DNA of 64,000 nucleotides from Nereida sp965655635 (GCF_965655635.1 NZ_CBFHHE010000003.1:51782-115781); one strand, 5' to 3'. Numbered from the stretch's first letter, positions 8,275 to 17,798 are shown. Numbers and translations: made by a program. The notes: generated by a model not told the origin, from the letters alone.

Positions 8275-9063
8275 ATGTCGTTTACTCTCGCTACTTGGAA
8301 CATAAATTCAGTGCGTCTGCGCCAGGATTTGGTGCTTAAATTACTCTCTGAGCAAGCGCCAGACGTGCTGTGTTTGCAGGAGTGTAAATCTCCCGTTGAG
8401 AAAATTCCTACGGCTGGTTTTGAAGCACTTGGCTACACGCATATGGTTGCGCGCGGGCAGAAGGGTTACAACGGTGTTGCGATCCTTTCCAAGATCCCGA
8501 TGGTCGAGGCCGGCGCAGAGAATTTTGCAAGTCTTGGTCATGCGCGCCACATCGCGGGCCGGCTTGAGAATGGGGTGACAATCCATAACCATTACGTGCC
8601 TGCTGGGGGTGACGTCGCGGACCGCCGTGTAAATGAAAAGTTTGGCCAAAAGTTGGACTATCTCACAGATATGCGTGATGCGTTCAGGGCGGCAGTACCG
8701 AAGCGGGCTATTCTGGTCGGTGATCTTAACATTGCCCCGCGTGAGGACGATGTTTGGGACCATAAAAAACTTCTTAAGGTCGTTAGCCACACGCCCATCG
8801 AAGTAGAGCATTTCAATGATGTGATGGCTACAGGTGATTGGCACGATGTGACACGCGCGGATATTCCCGATGGTCGGCTTTATAGCTGGTGGTCGTATCG
8901 TGCCAAAGATTGGGACGCTGCAGATAAAGGACGCCGCTTGGACCACATTTGGGCCACTGGTGACATCAAAAGCGCGGCACATAGCAGTCGCGTTTTGCGT
9001 GACGCACGTGGCTGGGAAAAGCCATCAGATCATGCTCCGGTTTTTGCGACCTTTGATCTTTGA
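8275..9063 (+). CDS. xthA: Exodeoxyribonuclease III (AP endonuclease)
   Basis: A 262-residue Mg2+-dependent enzyme of base-excision repair that cleaves abasic sites and removes 3'-blocking groups. The full exonuclease-endonuclease-phosphatase fold is readable: ATWNINSVR at the start, LCLQECK with the metal-binding Glu, GYNGVAILSK, GDLNIAPREDDVWD with catalytic Asp and Asn, the C-terminal DYxW-like region LDHIWATGD and the terminal SDHAPVFATF with the catalytic His. Length fits the family (about 260-268). The ATG at 8275 has AGGAGC 9-10 bases upstream. It heads a co-directional run with the CnoX-like, LON-domain and Trm112 genes, an arrangement recurrent in Rhodobacterales; the 55-base gap to the next gene shows no terminator. 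Confidence 0.95.
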   Translation: MSFTLATWNINSVRLRQDLVLKLLSEQAPDVLCLQECKSPVEKIPTAGFEALGYTHMVARGQKGYNGVAILSKIPMVEAGAENFASLGHARHIAGRLENGVTIHNHYVPAGGDVADRRVNEKFGQKLDYLTDMRDAFRAAVPKRAILVGDLNIAPREDDVWDHKKLLKVVSHTPIEVEHFNDVMATGDWHDVTRADIPDGRLYSWWSYRAKDWDAADKGRRLDHIWATGDIKSAAHSSRVLRDARGWEKPSDHAPVFATFDL

Positions 9064-9118
9064 CATTTCGCCCCACGCTACACATATGACCTGCAACTGA
9101 TATTTAAGGGATAAAGCA

Positions 9119-10033
9119 ATGTTGGAACTTGGTGCCTCGCAGAACGAGCAAGCAGATGATCTGATCAAAGACGGCTCAGAAGCGACCTTTATGCAAGACG
9201 TCGTTGAGATGTCCCAAAAGGTGCCTGTCATCGTTGATTTTTGGGCCCCTTGGTGTGGCCCCTGCAAAACACTTGGCCCTGCACTTGAGGCTGCGGTCAC
9301 AGCCGCAAAAGGTGCGGTTCGCATGGTGAAGCTGGACGTGGATCAAAACCAAGCGATTGCGGGACAGTTGCAACTCCAATCCATCCCGACAGTCTACGCG
9401 TTTTGGCAGGGTCAGCCAGTGGACGGTTTTCAAGGCGCTGTTGCAGGTTCCGAGATTGAAGCGTTTGTCACACGTGTTGCTGCAATGGGCCCTGGTGGTG
9501 AGGATGACGGCCTTGCAGCTGCTGTTGAGGCGGCTGAGGAAATGCTGACTGCCGGTGATGCGTCAGATGCGGCCCAGACTTTTGCCGCCATTTTGGAAGA
9601 AGAGCCCACCAATGCAGCGGCTTACGGCGGTCTGGTTCGTGCACATCTTGCGCTTGATGAGGTTGAACAAGCTGAAGCGGTTCTGAACGGCGCACCTGCC
9701 GAGATATCTGCCTCGGCCGAACTTGAGGCGGCACATGCCCAGCTTGAGTTGGCAAAGCAAGCTGCCAGTGCAGGCCCACTTGATGAGCTGCGCGCAGCGG
9801 TGGACGCTGATGAAAACAACCACCAAGCCCGCTTTGATCTGGCCACCGCTATGCACGCAGCGGGTGATCTAGAGGGCGCCGTGGATCAGTTGCTTGATCT
9901 ATTCGGGCGTGATCGTGAATGGAACGACGGCGCTGCAAAAGCACAGCTATTTACCATCTTTGATGCGCTTGAGGCAAAAGACCCTATCGCGTTGAATGGT
10001 CGCCGCCGCCTGTCGTCGATGATCTTTGTCTAA
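9119..10033 (+). CDS. cnoX: Thioredoxin-TPR co-chaperone, CnoX/YbbN family
   Basis: A 304-residue protein with a thioredoxin domain (residues about 25-130, active site FWAPWCGPCK, cis-Pro in QSIPTVYAF) joined to an Ala/Glu-rich tetratricopeptide region (about 140-300). This matches CnoX, which holds oxidatively damaged proteins and passes them to GroEL and DnaK. E. coli YbbN lacks a redox-active CxxC, while here WCGPC is intact, so disulfide exchange is possible, as described for the Caulobacter protein. No signal peptide, so cytoplasmic. It follows xthA by 55 bases and is itself followed by a hairpin at 10041, which would limit read-through to the LON-domain gene. An ordinary thioredoxin is excluded by length and the TPR tail. 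Confidence 0.85.
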   Translation: MLELGASQNEQADDLIKDGSEATFMQDVVEMSQKVPVIVDFWAPWCGPCKTLGPALEAAVTAAKGAVRMVKLDVDQNQAIAGQLQLQSIPTVYAFWQGQPVDGFQGAVAGSEIEAFVTRVAAMGPGGEDDGLAAAVEAAEEMLTAGDASDAAQTFAAILEEEPTNAAAYGGLVRAHLALDEVEQAEAVLNGAPAEISASAELEAAHAQLELAKQAASAGPLDELRAAVDADENNHQARFDLATAMHAAGDLEGAVDQLLDLFGRDREWNDGAAKAQLFTIFDALEAKDPIALNGRRRLSSMIFV

Positions 10034-10040
10034 CTAATTT

Positions 10041-10076
10041 ACGCAGGGCACATTTGTCGCGTTGCCCTGCGTCTTT
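10041..10076 (+). terminator. Hairpin after the CnoX-like gene, possible attenuating terminator
   Basis: A perfect 10-bp inverted repeat (ACGCAGGGCA at 10041-10050, TGCCCTGCGT at 10063-10072) with a 12-base loop begins 7 bases after the stop codon. Only CTTT follows, so termination may be partial, which would tune rather than abolish expression of the downstream LON-domain gene. Confidence 0.65.
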
Positions 10077-10096
10077 GCAAAGCTATCTGCTTGAAT

Positions 10097-10735
10097 ATGA
10101 TGAAAACAGCTGACCTTCCAAATCGCGTTCCCGTCTTCCCGTTGCCTGGTGCTTTGCTTTTGCCGCGGGCACGATTGCCCCTTCATATTTTTGAGACACG
10201 CTATCTTCAGATGATCGAAGATGCCCTCAAAACTTCGCACCGTTTGATCGGCATGGTGCAACCCTATGAGGCGCGTGGTGAAAATGGCCTGCACGCTATT
10301 GGATGCGCGGGCCGGATCACTGCGTTTTCCGAGACAGAAGACGGCCGATATATGGTGACCCTTGCTGGTGTTTCGCGGTTTCGCGTATCGGCAGAGGTCG
10401 CAGGATTTTTGCCCTACCGTCAGTGCGACGTCTCTTGGAGCGGTTTTGAGCGTGATTTAGGCGCCACTGAGCGGGATCCTGAGTTTGACCGTCCTAAGTT
10501 TATGGCGTCGCTTGAAAAGTTTTTCGACGCTTATGATTTGAAAACTGACTGGGATGGCTTGGAGGAAGCGGATGAGGAGTTGCTGATCAACTCGCTTTCG
10601 ATGCTTTGCCCGTTTGAGCCAGAAGACAAACAGGCGCTGCTTGAGGCACCATCTCTGACGACACGCCGCGAGACTATTGTGACGCTGATCGAGTTCGCGT
10701 TAAGAGGGGGCCAGTCAGAGGAGATGATGCAATGA
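10097..10735 (+). CDS. LON substrate-binding-domain protein
   Basis: A 212-residue protein consisting of the N-terminal (LAN/PUA-like) domain of Lon protease without AAA or protease domains. It opens with the typical RVPVFPLPGALLLPRARLPLHIFETRY and has the GCAGRITAF and RYMVTLAGVSRFRV strands of the family. Its role is unproven; it is thought to bind unfolded or substrate proteins, and the neighbours (CnoX-like holdase, Trm112) suggest protein or RNA quality control. The start is uncertain: ATGs at 10097 and 10100 are both possible and an upstream TTG at 10091 is less likely; none has a strong ribosome site. Its stop overlaps the Trm112 start in an ATGA (10732-10735), so those two are translationally coupled. 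Confidence 0.88.
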   Translation: MMKTADLPNRVPVFPLPGALLLPRARLPLHIFETRYLQMIEDALKTSHRLIGMVQPYEARGENGLHAIGCAGRITAFSETEDGRYMVTLAGVSRFRVSAEVAGFLPYRQCDVSWSGFERDLGATERDPEFDRPKFMASLEKFFDAYDLKTDWDGLEEADEELLINSLSMLCPFEPEDKQALLEAPSLTTRRETIVTLIEFALRGGQSEEMMQ

Positions 10736-10929
10736 GCCAAGAGCTATCTGGTAAGACCGCTACTAAGTTTGATCCACGTATGCTTGAAGCCTTGGTCTGC
10801 CCGCGCACGCAAGGCACATTGGATTATGACGCTGATGCCCAAGAGCTTATCAGTAAGTCAGCTAAACTGGCTTTTCCGATCCGTGAAGGTATCCCAATCT
10901 TGTTGGTGGACGAAGCGCGTAGCCTTTAA
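10732..10929 (+). CDS. Trm112 family zinc-ribbon-like protein
   Basis: A 65-residue Trm112-type protein (UPF0434/YcaR group). The family motif DPRMLEALVCPRTQGTLDYD is followed by LISKSAKLAFPIREGIPILLVDEAR, the C-terminal strand block. In eukaryotes and archaea Trm112 activates RNA and protein methyltransferases; in bacteria small homologues are probably methyltransferase partners, but no client is established here. Only one cysteine of the possible zinc site is left (VCPRTQG), as in many bacterial homologues, so zinc binding is doubtful. Translationally coupled to the LON-domain gene through ATGA. Its stop codon overlaps the stop of the convergent UbiH-type gene by 4 bases. Confidence 0.88.
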   Translation: MSQELSGKTATKFDPRMLEALVCPRTQGTLDYDADAQELISKSAKLAFPIREGIPILLVDEARSL

Positions 10930-12149
10930 ACGCTTTGCCCTTTCATGAGTTTGGGCAAATCGCCGGTCAGGCCTGCGGCTTCGCGGATAAAGCCTCTGCG
11001 CAGGGCAGGAACTGCGTTTACGATCCCCATTCCTACGTCACGCAAGCCGCGCAAAAAGCCATTATCATTTGAAAATAGCGCGTTGAAGCTGTCGGTTGAG
11101 GCAGCAAGAGCCGCAACATCAAAGCGCCGCCACTGCGCATAGCGCGCCAATACTAAATCGGAACCGATGTCTTCGCCCCTGCGTTTTGCCAGCGCGAGAA
11201 CCTCAACAAGACTTGCTACGTCTTTTAGGCCCGCGTTCAGCCCCTGTCCCGCAATGGGGTGCACCCCGTGCGCCGCGTCACCCACCAAAGCGATGCGCTG
11301 TGACGTAAGGGCGTTGGCTAGGGTCAGTGACAGCGGATAGTGATAGCGTGCGCCTGCAAGTTCAATGTTTCCCAGAAAGTCGCCAAAGCGGGGCTTAAGG
11401 TGCTCAATAAAGTCATCGTCGCCCATCTTGCTGACGCGGGCCGCTGTTTCATGCGTTTCTGACCAAACAATAGAGCTTCGGTTACCACTAAGGGGTAAAA
11501 TCGCCAAAGGACCCGCGGGCATGAAGAACTGATGGGCAATTCCGCCGTGCGGTTTCTCATGGGCAATCGCGCAGACCATCGCGGTTTGTCCGTACTCGCG
11601 GCCGCTGCGCATAATGCCAGCGCGCATAGCGGTGCCTGATGTGCGTCCGTCACACCCAACTAATACGCGACTTGTGTGCACGGTTCCGTCCGCAAGGGTA
11701 ACAGAAGCGCCAGCCGCGTCGGTGTGCTGCGCGACTACTCGGGCATTCGGCAGATGGACGACTTCAGCATTCTGGACCGCGTTCAAAAACGCACGTCGCA
11801 AATGCCGATCTTCGACCATAAACCCCATTGGGCCTTCTTCGATTTCAGCATGATCAAAATGCATGAGAAACGGTGATGGACCTTGGCCAACGCGCCCATC
11901 GGTTACTTTGATTTCAAGCATCGGCTGTGCGTTTTCTTTAAGATCATCCCAAAGACCAATCCCGTTCAACAGCCGCTGCGAAGCCAGTGCGATCGCATAT
12001 GAGCGGCCATTGAAATTGGACAGCGTCTGCGTCGCGACGTCTTCGGCATCAATTAACGTGACGCTAAGCCCTGCGCCTGCGGCTGCCAAAGCAAGTGCGC
12101 ATCCGTTCAGGCTGCCGCCGACAATGATCAAATCTGTACTCTTATCCAT
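10926..12149 (-). CDS. UbiH/UbiF/COQ6-family FAD-dependent hydroxylase
   Basis: A 407-residue flavoprotein monooxygenase of the ubiquinone-ring hydroxylase family. The Rossmann start DLIIVGGSLNGCALALAAAG binds the FAD ADP moiety, RSYAIALASQRLLNGIGLWDDL is the UbiH signature region, DGRTSGTAMRAGI is the DG motif, and GDAAHGVHPIAGQGLNAGLKD near residue 290 is the second FAD motif. It most likely hydroxylates a ubiquinone precursor, but which ring position cannot be told. The ATG at 12149 (MDKSTDL) is chosen over longer in-frame starts because the nucleotide-binding fold begins immediately after it. It is divergent from the amidase (91-base gap) and convergent with Trm112, whose stop it overlaps. 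Confidence 0.9.
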   Translation of the reverse strand: MDKSTDLIIVGGSLNGCALALAAAGAGLSVTLIDAEDVATQTLSNFNGRSYAIALASQRLLNGIGLWDDLKENAQPMLEIKVTDGRVGQGPSPFLMHFDHAEIEEGPMGFMVEDRHLRRAFLNAVQNAEVVHLPNARVVAQHTDAAGASVTLADGTVHTSRVLVGCDGRTSGTAMRAGIMRSGREYGQTAMVCAIAHEKPHGGIAHQFFMPAGPLAILPLSGNRSSIVWSETHETAARVSKMGDDDFIEHLKPRFGDFLGNIELAGARYHYPLSLTLANALTSQRIALVGDAAHGVHPIAGQGLNAGLKDVASLVEVLALAKRRGEDIGSDLVLARYAQWRRFDVAALAASTDSFNALFSNDNGFLRGLRDVGMGIVNAVPALRRGFIREAAGLTGDLPKLMKGQSV

Positions 12150-12240
12150 GTTGCTGAATATGGGCGTTGGGGCGGGATTGTCCATGCTGGATGCAGCGGA
12201 TAGGTTTCGCCTGAGACAATTTATCTTGGGGTACTCCGGC

Positions 12241-13566
12241 ATGCATAAATGGCAAACAATGACGGCCGTTGATCTTGGGCGTGGCATTGGCGCAGGCGAC
12301 ATCGATCCAGTTGAGTTATGCGATGTGTTTCTGGATGCGATTGAGGCCCACCCCTTTACTGACAAAATCTACGCTCGCGTTACCGCTGATCGCGCTCGCG
12401 CTGAGGCGCTTGCAGCGCGAGCCCGGCAACAAAATGGGGGCCGGCTGTGCCCGCTTGATGGGGTCCCGATTTCTTGGAAGGACCTGTTTGATACGGCGGG
12501 TACTGTCACGGAGGCAGGATCGAAACTGCTTGCAGGGCGAACCCCTGATGCAGACGCCCTGGTTTTGCAACGTGCAACGCAAATGGGGCTGGTCTGTCTT
12601 GGCAAAACACACATGTCCGAGCTAGCGTTTTCGGGCCTTGGGTATAATCCCGTCACAGCGACTAGCCCGTGTGTGAACGACTATGATGCAGTTGCCGGTG
12701 GGTCATCATCTGGCGCTGCTGCATCCGTTGCGTTTGGTTTGGCCGCTGCCGCGATAGGTTCTGATACGGGCGGGTCCGTCAGAATTCCTGCCGTTTGGAA
12801 TGACCTTGTGGGGCTGAAAACAACCCATGGGGCGGTCGCAACGAAAGGTGTGGTGCCACTTTGCCAGCGGTTTGACACTGTTGGGCCGCTCTGTCGTAGC
12901 GTGGAAGACGCTGCGGCGCTGTTTGATGTACTGGGTGGGGGAGGCGTCGATCTGGCCCATTCGTCTCTTGAAGGTGTGCGGTTTGGGGTACTGCAAGCAA
13001 TGGTGCTTGAAAGTTTAGAAGACGCGCCGCGCGCGGCTTACGAGCGTGCAATCGAAGCCATTAAACAGGCAGGTGCGGTTGTTGAACCGTTCGGATTTGA
13101 GGCCCTGAATGATGCCTTCGCGGTTGCGGGGCCCCTTTTTACTGCCGAAGCGTATGGCACATGGAGCGAGGTTATTGAGGCGTCACCAGACACAATGTTC
13201 GATCAGGTTCGTGAGCGATTTAGAGCCGGCAAGAACGTAGCCGCATCTGATTTCGTGGCGGGATGGCGAAAGTTGGATCAGATCCGGCGCGAATATGCCC
13301 ACCAAGCCGCGCGATTTGACGGGGTGTTATTGCCGACTTCGCCAATCATGCCACCAAATTTGGCAAGGTTGATTACGGAGCCTGACTATTTTGTTGAGGC
13401 AAACTTAATGGCGCTTCGCAATACGCGTGCGGCCAATCTTCTGGGATTGTGCTCGGTCACGGTGCCCGCAGGCCACAAATCGACGGGCCTGATGATTAAT
13501 TGTTTGCCGATGCAAGACGCCAAAGCACTGCGATTAGCTGCCGCAATAAGTGGAATAGGGGCTTAA
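12241..13566 (+). CDS. Amidase (amidase-signature family)
   Basis: A 441-residue amidase-signature hydrolase with the Ser-cisSer-Lys triad: the Lys in VPISWKDLFD near residue 80, and the signature GGSSSGAAASVAFGLAA / GSDTGGSVRIPA near residues 155-190 containing the cis-Ser and nucleophile Ser. The fold is GatA-like, but no gatB or gatC is nearby and the C-terminal region is short, so a free-standing amidase of unknown substrate is more likely than the tRNA amidotransferase. The ATG at 12241 is assumed; an ATG at 12259 is also possible. A much longer upstream open frame is rejected because it runs antisense through the UbiH-type gene. A short, imperfect hairpin with TTTTT (13580-13600) follows and may end the transcript. 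Confidence 0.88.
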   Translation: MHKWQTMTAVDLGRGIGAGDIDPVELCDVFLDAIEAHPFTDKIYARVTADRARAEALAARARQQNGGRLCPLDGVPISWKDLFDTAGTVTEAGSKLLAGRTPDADALVLQRATQMGLVCLGKTHMSELAFSGLGYNPVTATSPCVNDYDAVAGGSSSGAAASVAFGLAAAAIGSDTGGSVRIPAVWNDLVGLKTTHGAVATKGVVPLCQRFDTVGPLCRSVEDAAALFDVLGGGGVDLAHSSLEGVRFGVLQAMVLESLEDAPRAAYERAIEAIKQAGAVVEPFGFEALNDAFAVAGPLFTAEAYGTWSEVIEASPDTMFDQVRERFRAGKNVAASDFVAGWRKLDQIRREYAHQAARFDGVLLPTSPIMPPNLARLITEPDYFVEANLMALRNTRAANLLGLCSVTVPAGHKSTGLMINCLPMQDAKALRLAAAISGIGA

Positions 13567-13676
13567 AAGTCACATAAACGCCCAATACTGTTGGCTTTTT
13601 CTGGACGCAGCGCCCCTGATTTGGTTTAATAGTCGAATAACGGGGCGATAATGATCCCGAATATGAGGCAGTATTG

Positions 13677-14855
13677 ATGTATCCCCAGCGGTTTAGCGCC
13701 CTTCCGGCCTATGCATTCCCGCGTTTGCGCGCGTTATTGGACCACCTGTCGTCTGGCGGTGAACCGATTGCTATGACCATTGGTGAGCCGCAGCATGCGT
13801 TTCCCGAATTTGTTCCCGAGGTTCTTGCGGCCCATGTGTCGGGCTTTAACAAATACCCCCCCAACGATGGCGCGCCAGAGTTGCTTGAAGCCATCGCCTC
13901 TTGGGTTGGTCGCCGGTTCGGCGCGAAAGTTGATGCAGCGACTGAGGTTCTAACGCTTAATGGGACCCGCGAGGGTCTGTACAATGTGAATATGGCATTG
14001 TGCCCTGAAAGTAAGAATGGGCAGCCGCCAGTCGTTCTTATTCCGAACCCGTTTTATCAAGTTTATGCAGTCAGCACGCTGAGCGCGTCCGCCGAGCCAG
14101 TCTACGTAAATGCCACTGCAGAGACTGGCTTTTTGCCTGATTACGCAAGCCTGCCCGAAGGTGTGCTTAAGCGTACTGCCATGTGTTATATCTGCTCACC
14201 GGCGAACCCGCAGGGTGCCGTGGCAACGGAAAGCTATTGGCGCGAGTTGATTGGCTTGGCCGAGCGGTTTGATTTTAAGATTATCGCGGATGAGTGCTAT
14301 TCCGAGGTCTACCGCGACGCCGCTCCGACTGGTGCGCTGGAAGTTGCGCAAAAAATGTGTGCTGATCCCGAGCGTGTGTTGATTTTTCACTCGCTGTCAA
14401 AGCGGTCAAATTTGGCGGGCTTGCGCTCAGGGTTTGTTGTTTCAGGGCCGCAAAATATTGCGCGCATGAAACAGCTGAGAAATTATGCTGGCACACCACT
14501 GCCGCTGCCGTTGCAGCATGTTGCTGTCGCGTGTTGGAACGATGAAGCCCACGTAGCCGCGTCTCGGGCGCTTTACGCAGAGAAGTTTGATCTGGCCGAT
14601 GAGATCTTTGCTAGTGTTGAGGGCTATCAATCGCCTGAGGCTGGCTTCTTTTTATGGTTGCCTGTCGAGGACGCAGAACAAGCAGCAGTAAAGCTTTGGA
14701 CGCAAACCGGCGTCCGTGTTCTGCCTGGTAGCTACCTGAGCCGCGATACGGATGCAGGTAATCCGGGGCAAAATTATATTCGGGTCGCATTGGTGGCCCC
14801 AAAACAAGACGTGCAGCGCGGGCTTATTGCCTTACGCGACTGCATCTACGGATGA
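13677..14855 (+). CDS. PLP-dependent class I/II aminotransferase (DapC/AspC-like)
   Basis: A 392-residue fold-type I aminotransferase. Recognisable blocks are FNKYPPNDGAPELLEAIASW, LTLNGTREGLYN, IPNPFYQVY, YICSPANPQGAVA, IIADECYSEVY (Asp to the PLP pyridine nitrogen) and SLSKRSNLAGLRSGF with the Schiff-base Lys near residue 241. The sequence most resembles proteins annotated as succinyldiaminopimelate transaminase (DapC) or aspartate aminotransferase family in alphaproteobacteria; substrate cannot be decided from sequence, although a lysine/peptidoglycan precursor role suits the ftsK neighbourhood. ATG at 13677 has GAGG 8 bases upstream. Its stop at 14855 lies 11 bases before the ftsK start, so it is likely transcribed with it. 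Confidence 0.88.
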   Translation: MYPQRFSALPAYAFPRLRALLDHLSSGGEPIAMTIGEPQHAFPEFVPEVLAAHVSGFNKYPPNDGAPELLEAIASWVGRRFGAKVDAATEVLTLNGTREGLYNVNMALCPESKNGQPPVVLIPNPFYQVYAVSTLSASAEPVYVNATAETGFLPDYASLPEGVLKRTAMCYICSPANPQGAVATESYWRELIGLAERFDFKIIADECYSEVYRDAAPTGALEVAQKMCADPERVLIFHSLSKRSNLAGLRSGFVVSGPQNIARMKQLRNYAGTPLPLPLQHVAVACWNDEAHVAASRALYAEKFDLADEIFASVEGYQSPEAGFFLWLPVEDAEQAAVKLWTQTGVRVLPGSYLSRDTDAGNPGQNYIRVALVAPKQDVQRGLIALRDCIYG

Positions 14856-14866
14856 GGAAACGGGAT

Positions 14867-17782
14867 ATGGCACTACGCACACAAGGCGACCCTTTGTTCG
14901 ATACGGACATGCAGGCGGCGATTGAAAAACGCTCGAAAGAGTTGATTGGTCTTATCCTTTTGATCTTGGGCGCGCTTAGCTGGGCGATGCTGTGGAGTTA
15001 TTCCCCATCCGATCCAAACTTTATGGTCGCCACAACAGCGCCGATCGAGAATTGGCTTGGCCGCTTTGGCGCGTCACTGTCAGGCCCGCTTTTCATGATT
15101 GTGAGTAAAGGTGCATGGGTCATCCCAGCTGTGTCTATTGCTTGGGGCGTGCGCTTTATTTTGCACCGCGGCCAAGAACGTGCGGTGAGCTGTCTGATTT
15201 TCTTCCCAATCTTGGTCGCGATCGCTTCCATCTATGGTGCAAGCTTGACGCCACCTGCGGATTGGAATCACTCGTTTGGCTTGGGCGGATTGTTTGGCGA
15301 GACTACTCTTGCGGTCATTCTTAGTATCTTGCCGTTTTCCCCCGCGTTCGGGGTCAAGCTGATGTCCCTGCTGACTGGTTTGGGCAGTGTGGCGCTTGGT
15401 CTGTTCGTCCTTGGGTTCATCAAAGATGAGTTGCGTGTGATCGGACGTTTCTTGCTGGTGGGTTTGGTTGTCACATATGCTCAGACGTTGAAAGTGTTGG
15501 GTAAAGGCGCTTCAGGCGCGGGTATTGCAGCGCGCCACATGGCCGAGCGTCACGCGCAGATGCGTGAGGCACGCGCCGATGCAAAAGCGCTTGAGGCAGC
15601 ACACCGTCACGAAACACTTTTGCCTATGATGCATAGCGCGGAAGAAAAAGCACGTGTAGCATATGTTGTACGTGCTGACCCTGCATTTGGGGTTGAGCCT
15701 ACGGTGGCTACAAATGCAGCTCCCTTGGTTGCTGATCCACGCCCTGCGCCGATGCCTGTGGCCGAGCCAAAGACAGGCCTGCTTGCGCGCTTGATGCCAA
15801 AACCTGCACCGATGCCTGAGCCAAAGTTGGTTGAACCTGCCTTAAGTGCTGATTTGTCTGCACCGGATGCGGGAACTGTATCTGCGCGTATTTCTGACGC
15901 GATTAAAAACCGCGCGCGTGGTGTAGCGCAAGCAGCGCCACAAACTGCCACGCGTGTTGAGCCGTCATTGACGCCCCGTGGCCCTGAGCCGTTGATTGCC
16001 CAGACAACTCCGTCACAGATGTATGCGGATGAAGCGCCGATGATGCATGAGGCTCTTGATGAGGGGGCTGACGGCTTGATTGAAAGCTATGATCCGGTGA
16101 TGCCCCACGCGGCTGATCCTTACGCCGCGGCAACTCAAAAGCCGCCAATGCAAATTCCCACACTTCAAGCGCGCTCGGTTGTGCAGCATCCTGTGAAAAA
16201 GGCGGTCGTGCCATCACGTCAGGCCAAAGCTGAGGTGCAGCCGGCCCTAAAGTTTGAAGAGAGCGCGAGCCAGTTTGACTTGCCGCCATTGAACCTGTTG
16301 CGCGCGCCGGACACTGTTGAGCGGCATCATCTGTCTGATGATGCGCTTGAGCAAAACGCTCGGATGCTGGAAAGCGTTCTGGATGATTACGGCGTAAAGG
16401 GTGAGATCGTCAGTGTTCGCCCAGGCCCCGTTGTAACGATGTATGAGCTTGAGCCAGCACCCGGCTTGAAGGCCAGCCGCGTTATTGGTCTGGCCGATGA
16501 CATTGCGCGTTCAATGTCTGCGCTTTCCGCGCGTGTTTCTACTGTGCCAGGACGTTCGGTTATTGGGATCGAGTTGCCCAATGAAAACCGTGAAATGGTC
16601 GTTCTGCGTGAAATCTTATCAGCACGTGATTTTGGCGACAGTAGCATGCGGCTGCCACTTGCCTTGGGCAAAGATATTGGCGGGGAAAGCATCGTGGCTA
16701 ACCTTGCCAAGATGCCTCACCTGTTGATCGCGGGGACAACCGGTTCTGGTAAGTCTGTGGCGATCAACACAATGATCTTGTCGCTGCTTTATAAGCTTAC
16801 ACCTGATGAGTGCCGCCTGATCATGATTGACCCTAAAATGCTCGAACTGAGTGTTTATGATGGCATTCCACACCTGCTTAGCCCTGTTGTGACTGACCCG
16901 AAAAAGGCAGTTGTTGCGCTGAAGTGGACTGTGGGCGAGATGGAAGAGCGCTACCGCAAGATGTCGAAAATGGGTGTGCGTAACATTGAAGGTTACAACA
17001 GCCGCGTCCGCGACACTTTGGCTAAAGGTGAGCTGTTCAGTCGCACGGTTCAAACCGGTTTTGATAAAGATACCGGCGAGCCGATTTTTGAGAGCGAGGA
17101 GTTCCAGCCTGAAGTACTTCCCTACATCGTTGTCATCGTTGATGAAATGGCAGACCTGATGATGGTGGCGGGTAAGGAGATCGAAGCCTGCATCCAGCGC
17201 CTTGCACAAATGGCGCGCGCGTCGGGCATTCACCTGATCATGGCCACTCAACGTCCCTCTGTTGACGTTATCACGGGTACCATTAAGGCGAACTTCCCCA
17301 CGCGGATTTCGTTCCAAGTGACGTCAAAAATTGATAGTCGCACCATTCTGGGCGAGCAGGGCGCCGAGCAGCTTTTGGGCATGGGTGACATGCTCTACAT
17401 GGCTGGAGGCTCTAAAATTACCCGTGTTCACGGGCCATTCTGCTCAGACGAAGAAGTTGAGGAAATTGTAAACTACCTCAAGGCTTTTGGCCCGCCTGAA
17501 TATAAAAGTGGCGTTGTTGATGGCCCCGCGTCGGATCAAGAAAGTGACATTGATCTAGTTCTTGGGCTTGGTGGCAATACCGATGGCGAAGATGCGCTGT
17601 ATGATACTGCGGTACAAGTCGTGGTTAAGGATCGCAAGTGCTCGACCAGCTATATTCAGCGTAAACTGGCAATTGGTTACAACAAGGCTGCGCGCCTTGT
17701 AGAGCAGATGGAGGAAGAAGGTCTTGTCTCTCCTGCCAACCATGTTGGCAAGCGCGAGATCCTGATCCCAGAGGCGCAGTAA
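14867..17782 (+). CDS. ftsK: DNA translocase FtsK
   Basis: A 971-residue septal DNA pump that moves chromosome termini and activates XerCD recombination at dif. The N-terminal 200 residues hold four to five hydrophobic membrane segments, followed by a Pro/Ala/Met-rich low-complexity linker (about residues 230-460) and the motor domain from about 470. Walker A reads IAGTTGSGKSVAINTM and Walker B YIVVIVDEMADLMMVAG; the FtsK signature MATQRPSVDVITG and PTRISFQV follow. The last 65 residues form the gamma winged helix (SYIQRKLAIGYNKAARLVEQMEEEG) that reads KOPS sites. The ATG at 14867 (MALRTQGDP) is chosen over one at 14852 because AGGA sits 8 bases before it and the N-terminus then matches relatives. 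lolA follows, the standard alphaproteobacterial order. Confidence 0.96.
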   Translation: MALRTQGDPLFDTDMQAAIEKRSKELIGLILLILGALSWAMLWSYSPSDPNFMVATTAPIENWLGRFGASLSGPLFMIVSKGAWVIPAVSIAWGVRFILHRGQERAVSCLIFFPILVAIASIYGASLTPPADWNHSFGLGGLFGETTLAVILSILPFSPAFGVKLMSLLTGLGSVALGLFVLGFIKDELRVIGRFLLVGLVVTYAQTLKVLGKGASGAGIAARHMAERHAQMREARADAKALEAAHRHETLLPMMHSAEEKARVAYVVRADPAFGVEPTVATNAAPLVADPRPAPMPVAEPKTGLLARLMPKPAPMPEPKLVEPALSADLSAPDAGTVSARISDAIKNRARGVAQAAPQTATRVEPSLTPRGPEPLIAQTTPSQMYADEAPMMHEALDEGADGLIESYDPVMPHAADPYAAATQKPPMQIPTLQARSVVQHPVKKAVVPSRQAKAEVQPALKFEESASQFDLPPLNLLRAPDTVERHHLSDDALEQNARMLESVLDDYGVKGEIVSVRPGPVVTMYELEPAPGLKASRVIGLADDIARSMSALSARVSTVPGRSVIGIELPNENREMVVLREILSARDFGDSSMRLPLALGKDIGGESIVANLAKMPHLLIAGTTGSGKSVAINTMILSLLYKLTPDECRLIMIDPKMLELSVYDGIPHLLSPVVTDPKKAVVALKWTVGEMEERYRKMSKMGVRNIEGYNSRVRDTLAKGELFSRTVQTGFDKDTGEPIFESEEFQPEVLPYIVVIVDEMADLMMVAGKEIEACIQRLAQMARASGIHLIMATQRPSVDVITGTIKANFPTRISFQVTSKIDSRTILGEQGAEQLLGMGDMLYMAGGSKITRVHGPFCSDEEVEEIVNYLKAFGPPEYKSGVVDGPASDQESDIDLVLGLGGNTDGEDALYDTAVQVVVKDRKCSTSYIQRKLAIGYNKAARLVEQMEEEGLVSPANHVGKREILIPEAQ

Positions 17783-17798
17783 TACGCGCAAAAACGAA

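Noticed and set aside
11863..12240. Longer amidase reading starting inside the UbiH-type gene
   Set aside because: It is antisense to conserved FAD-binding sequence; the amidase fold starts only after 12241.
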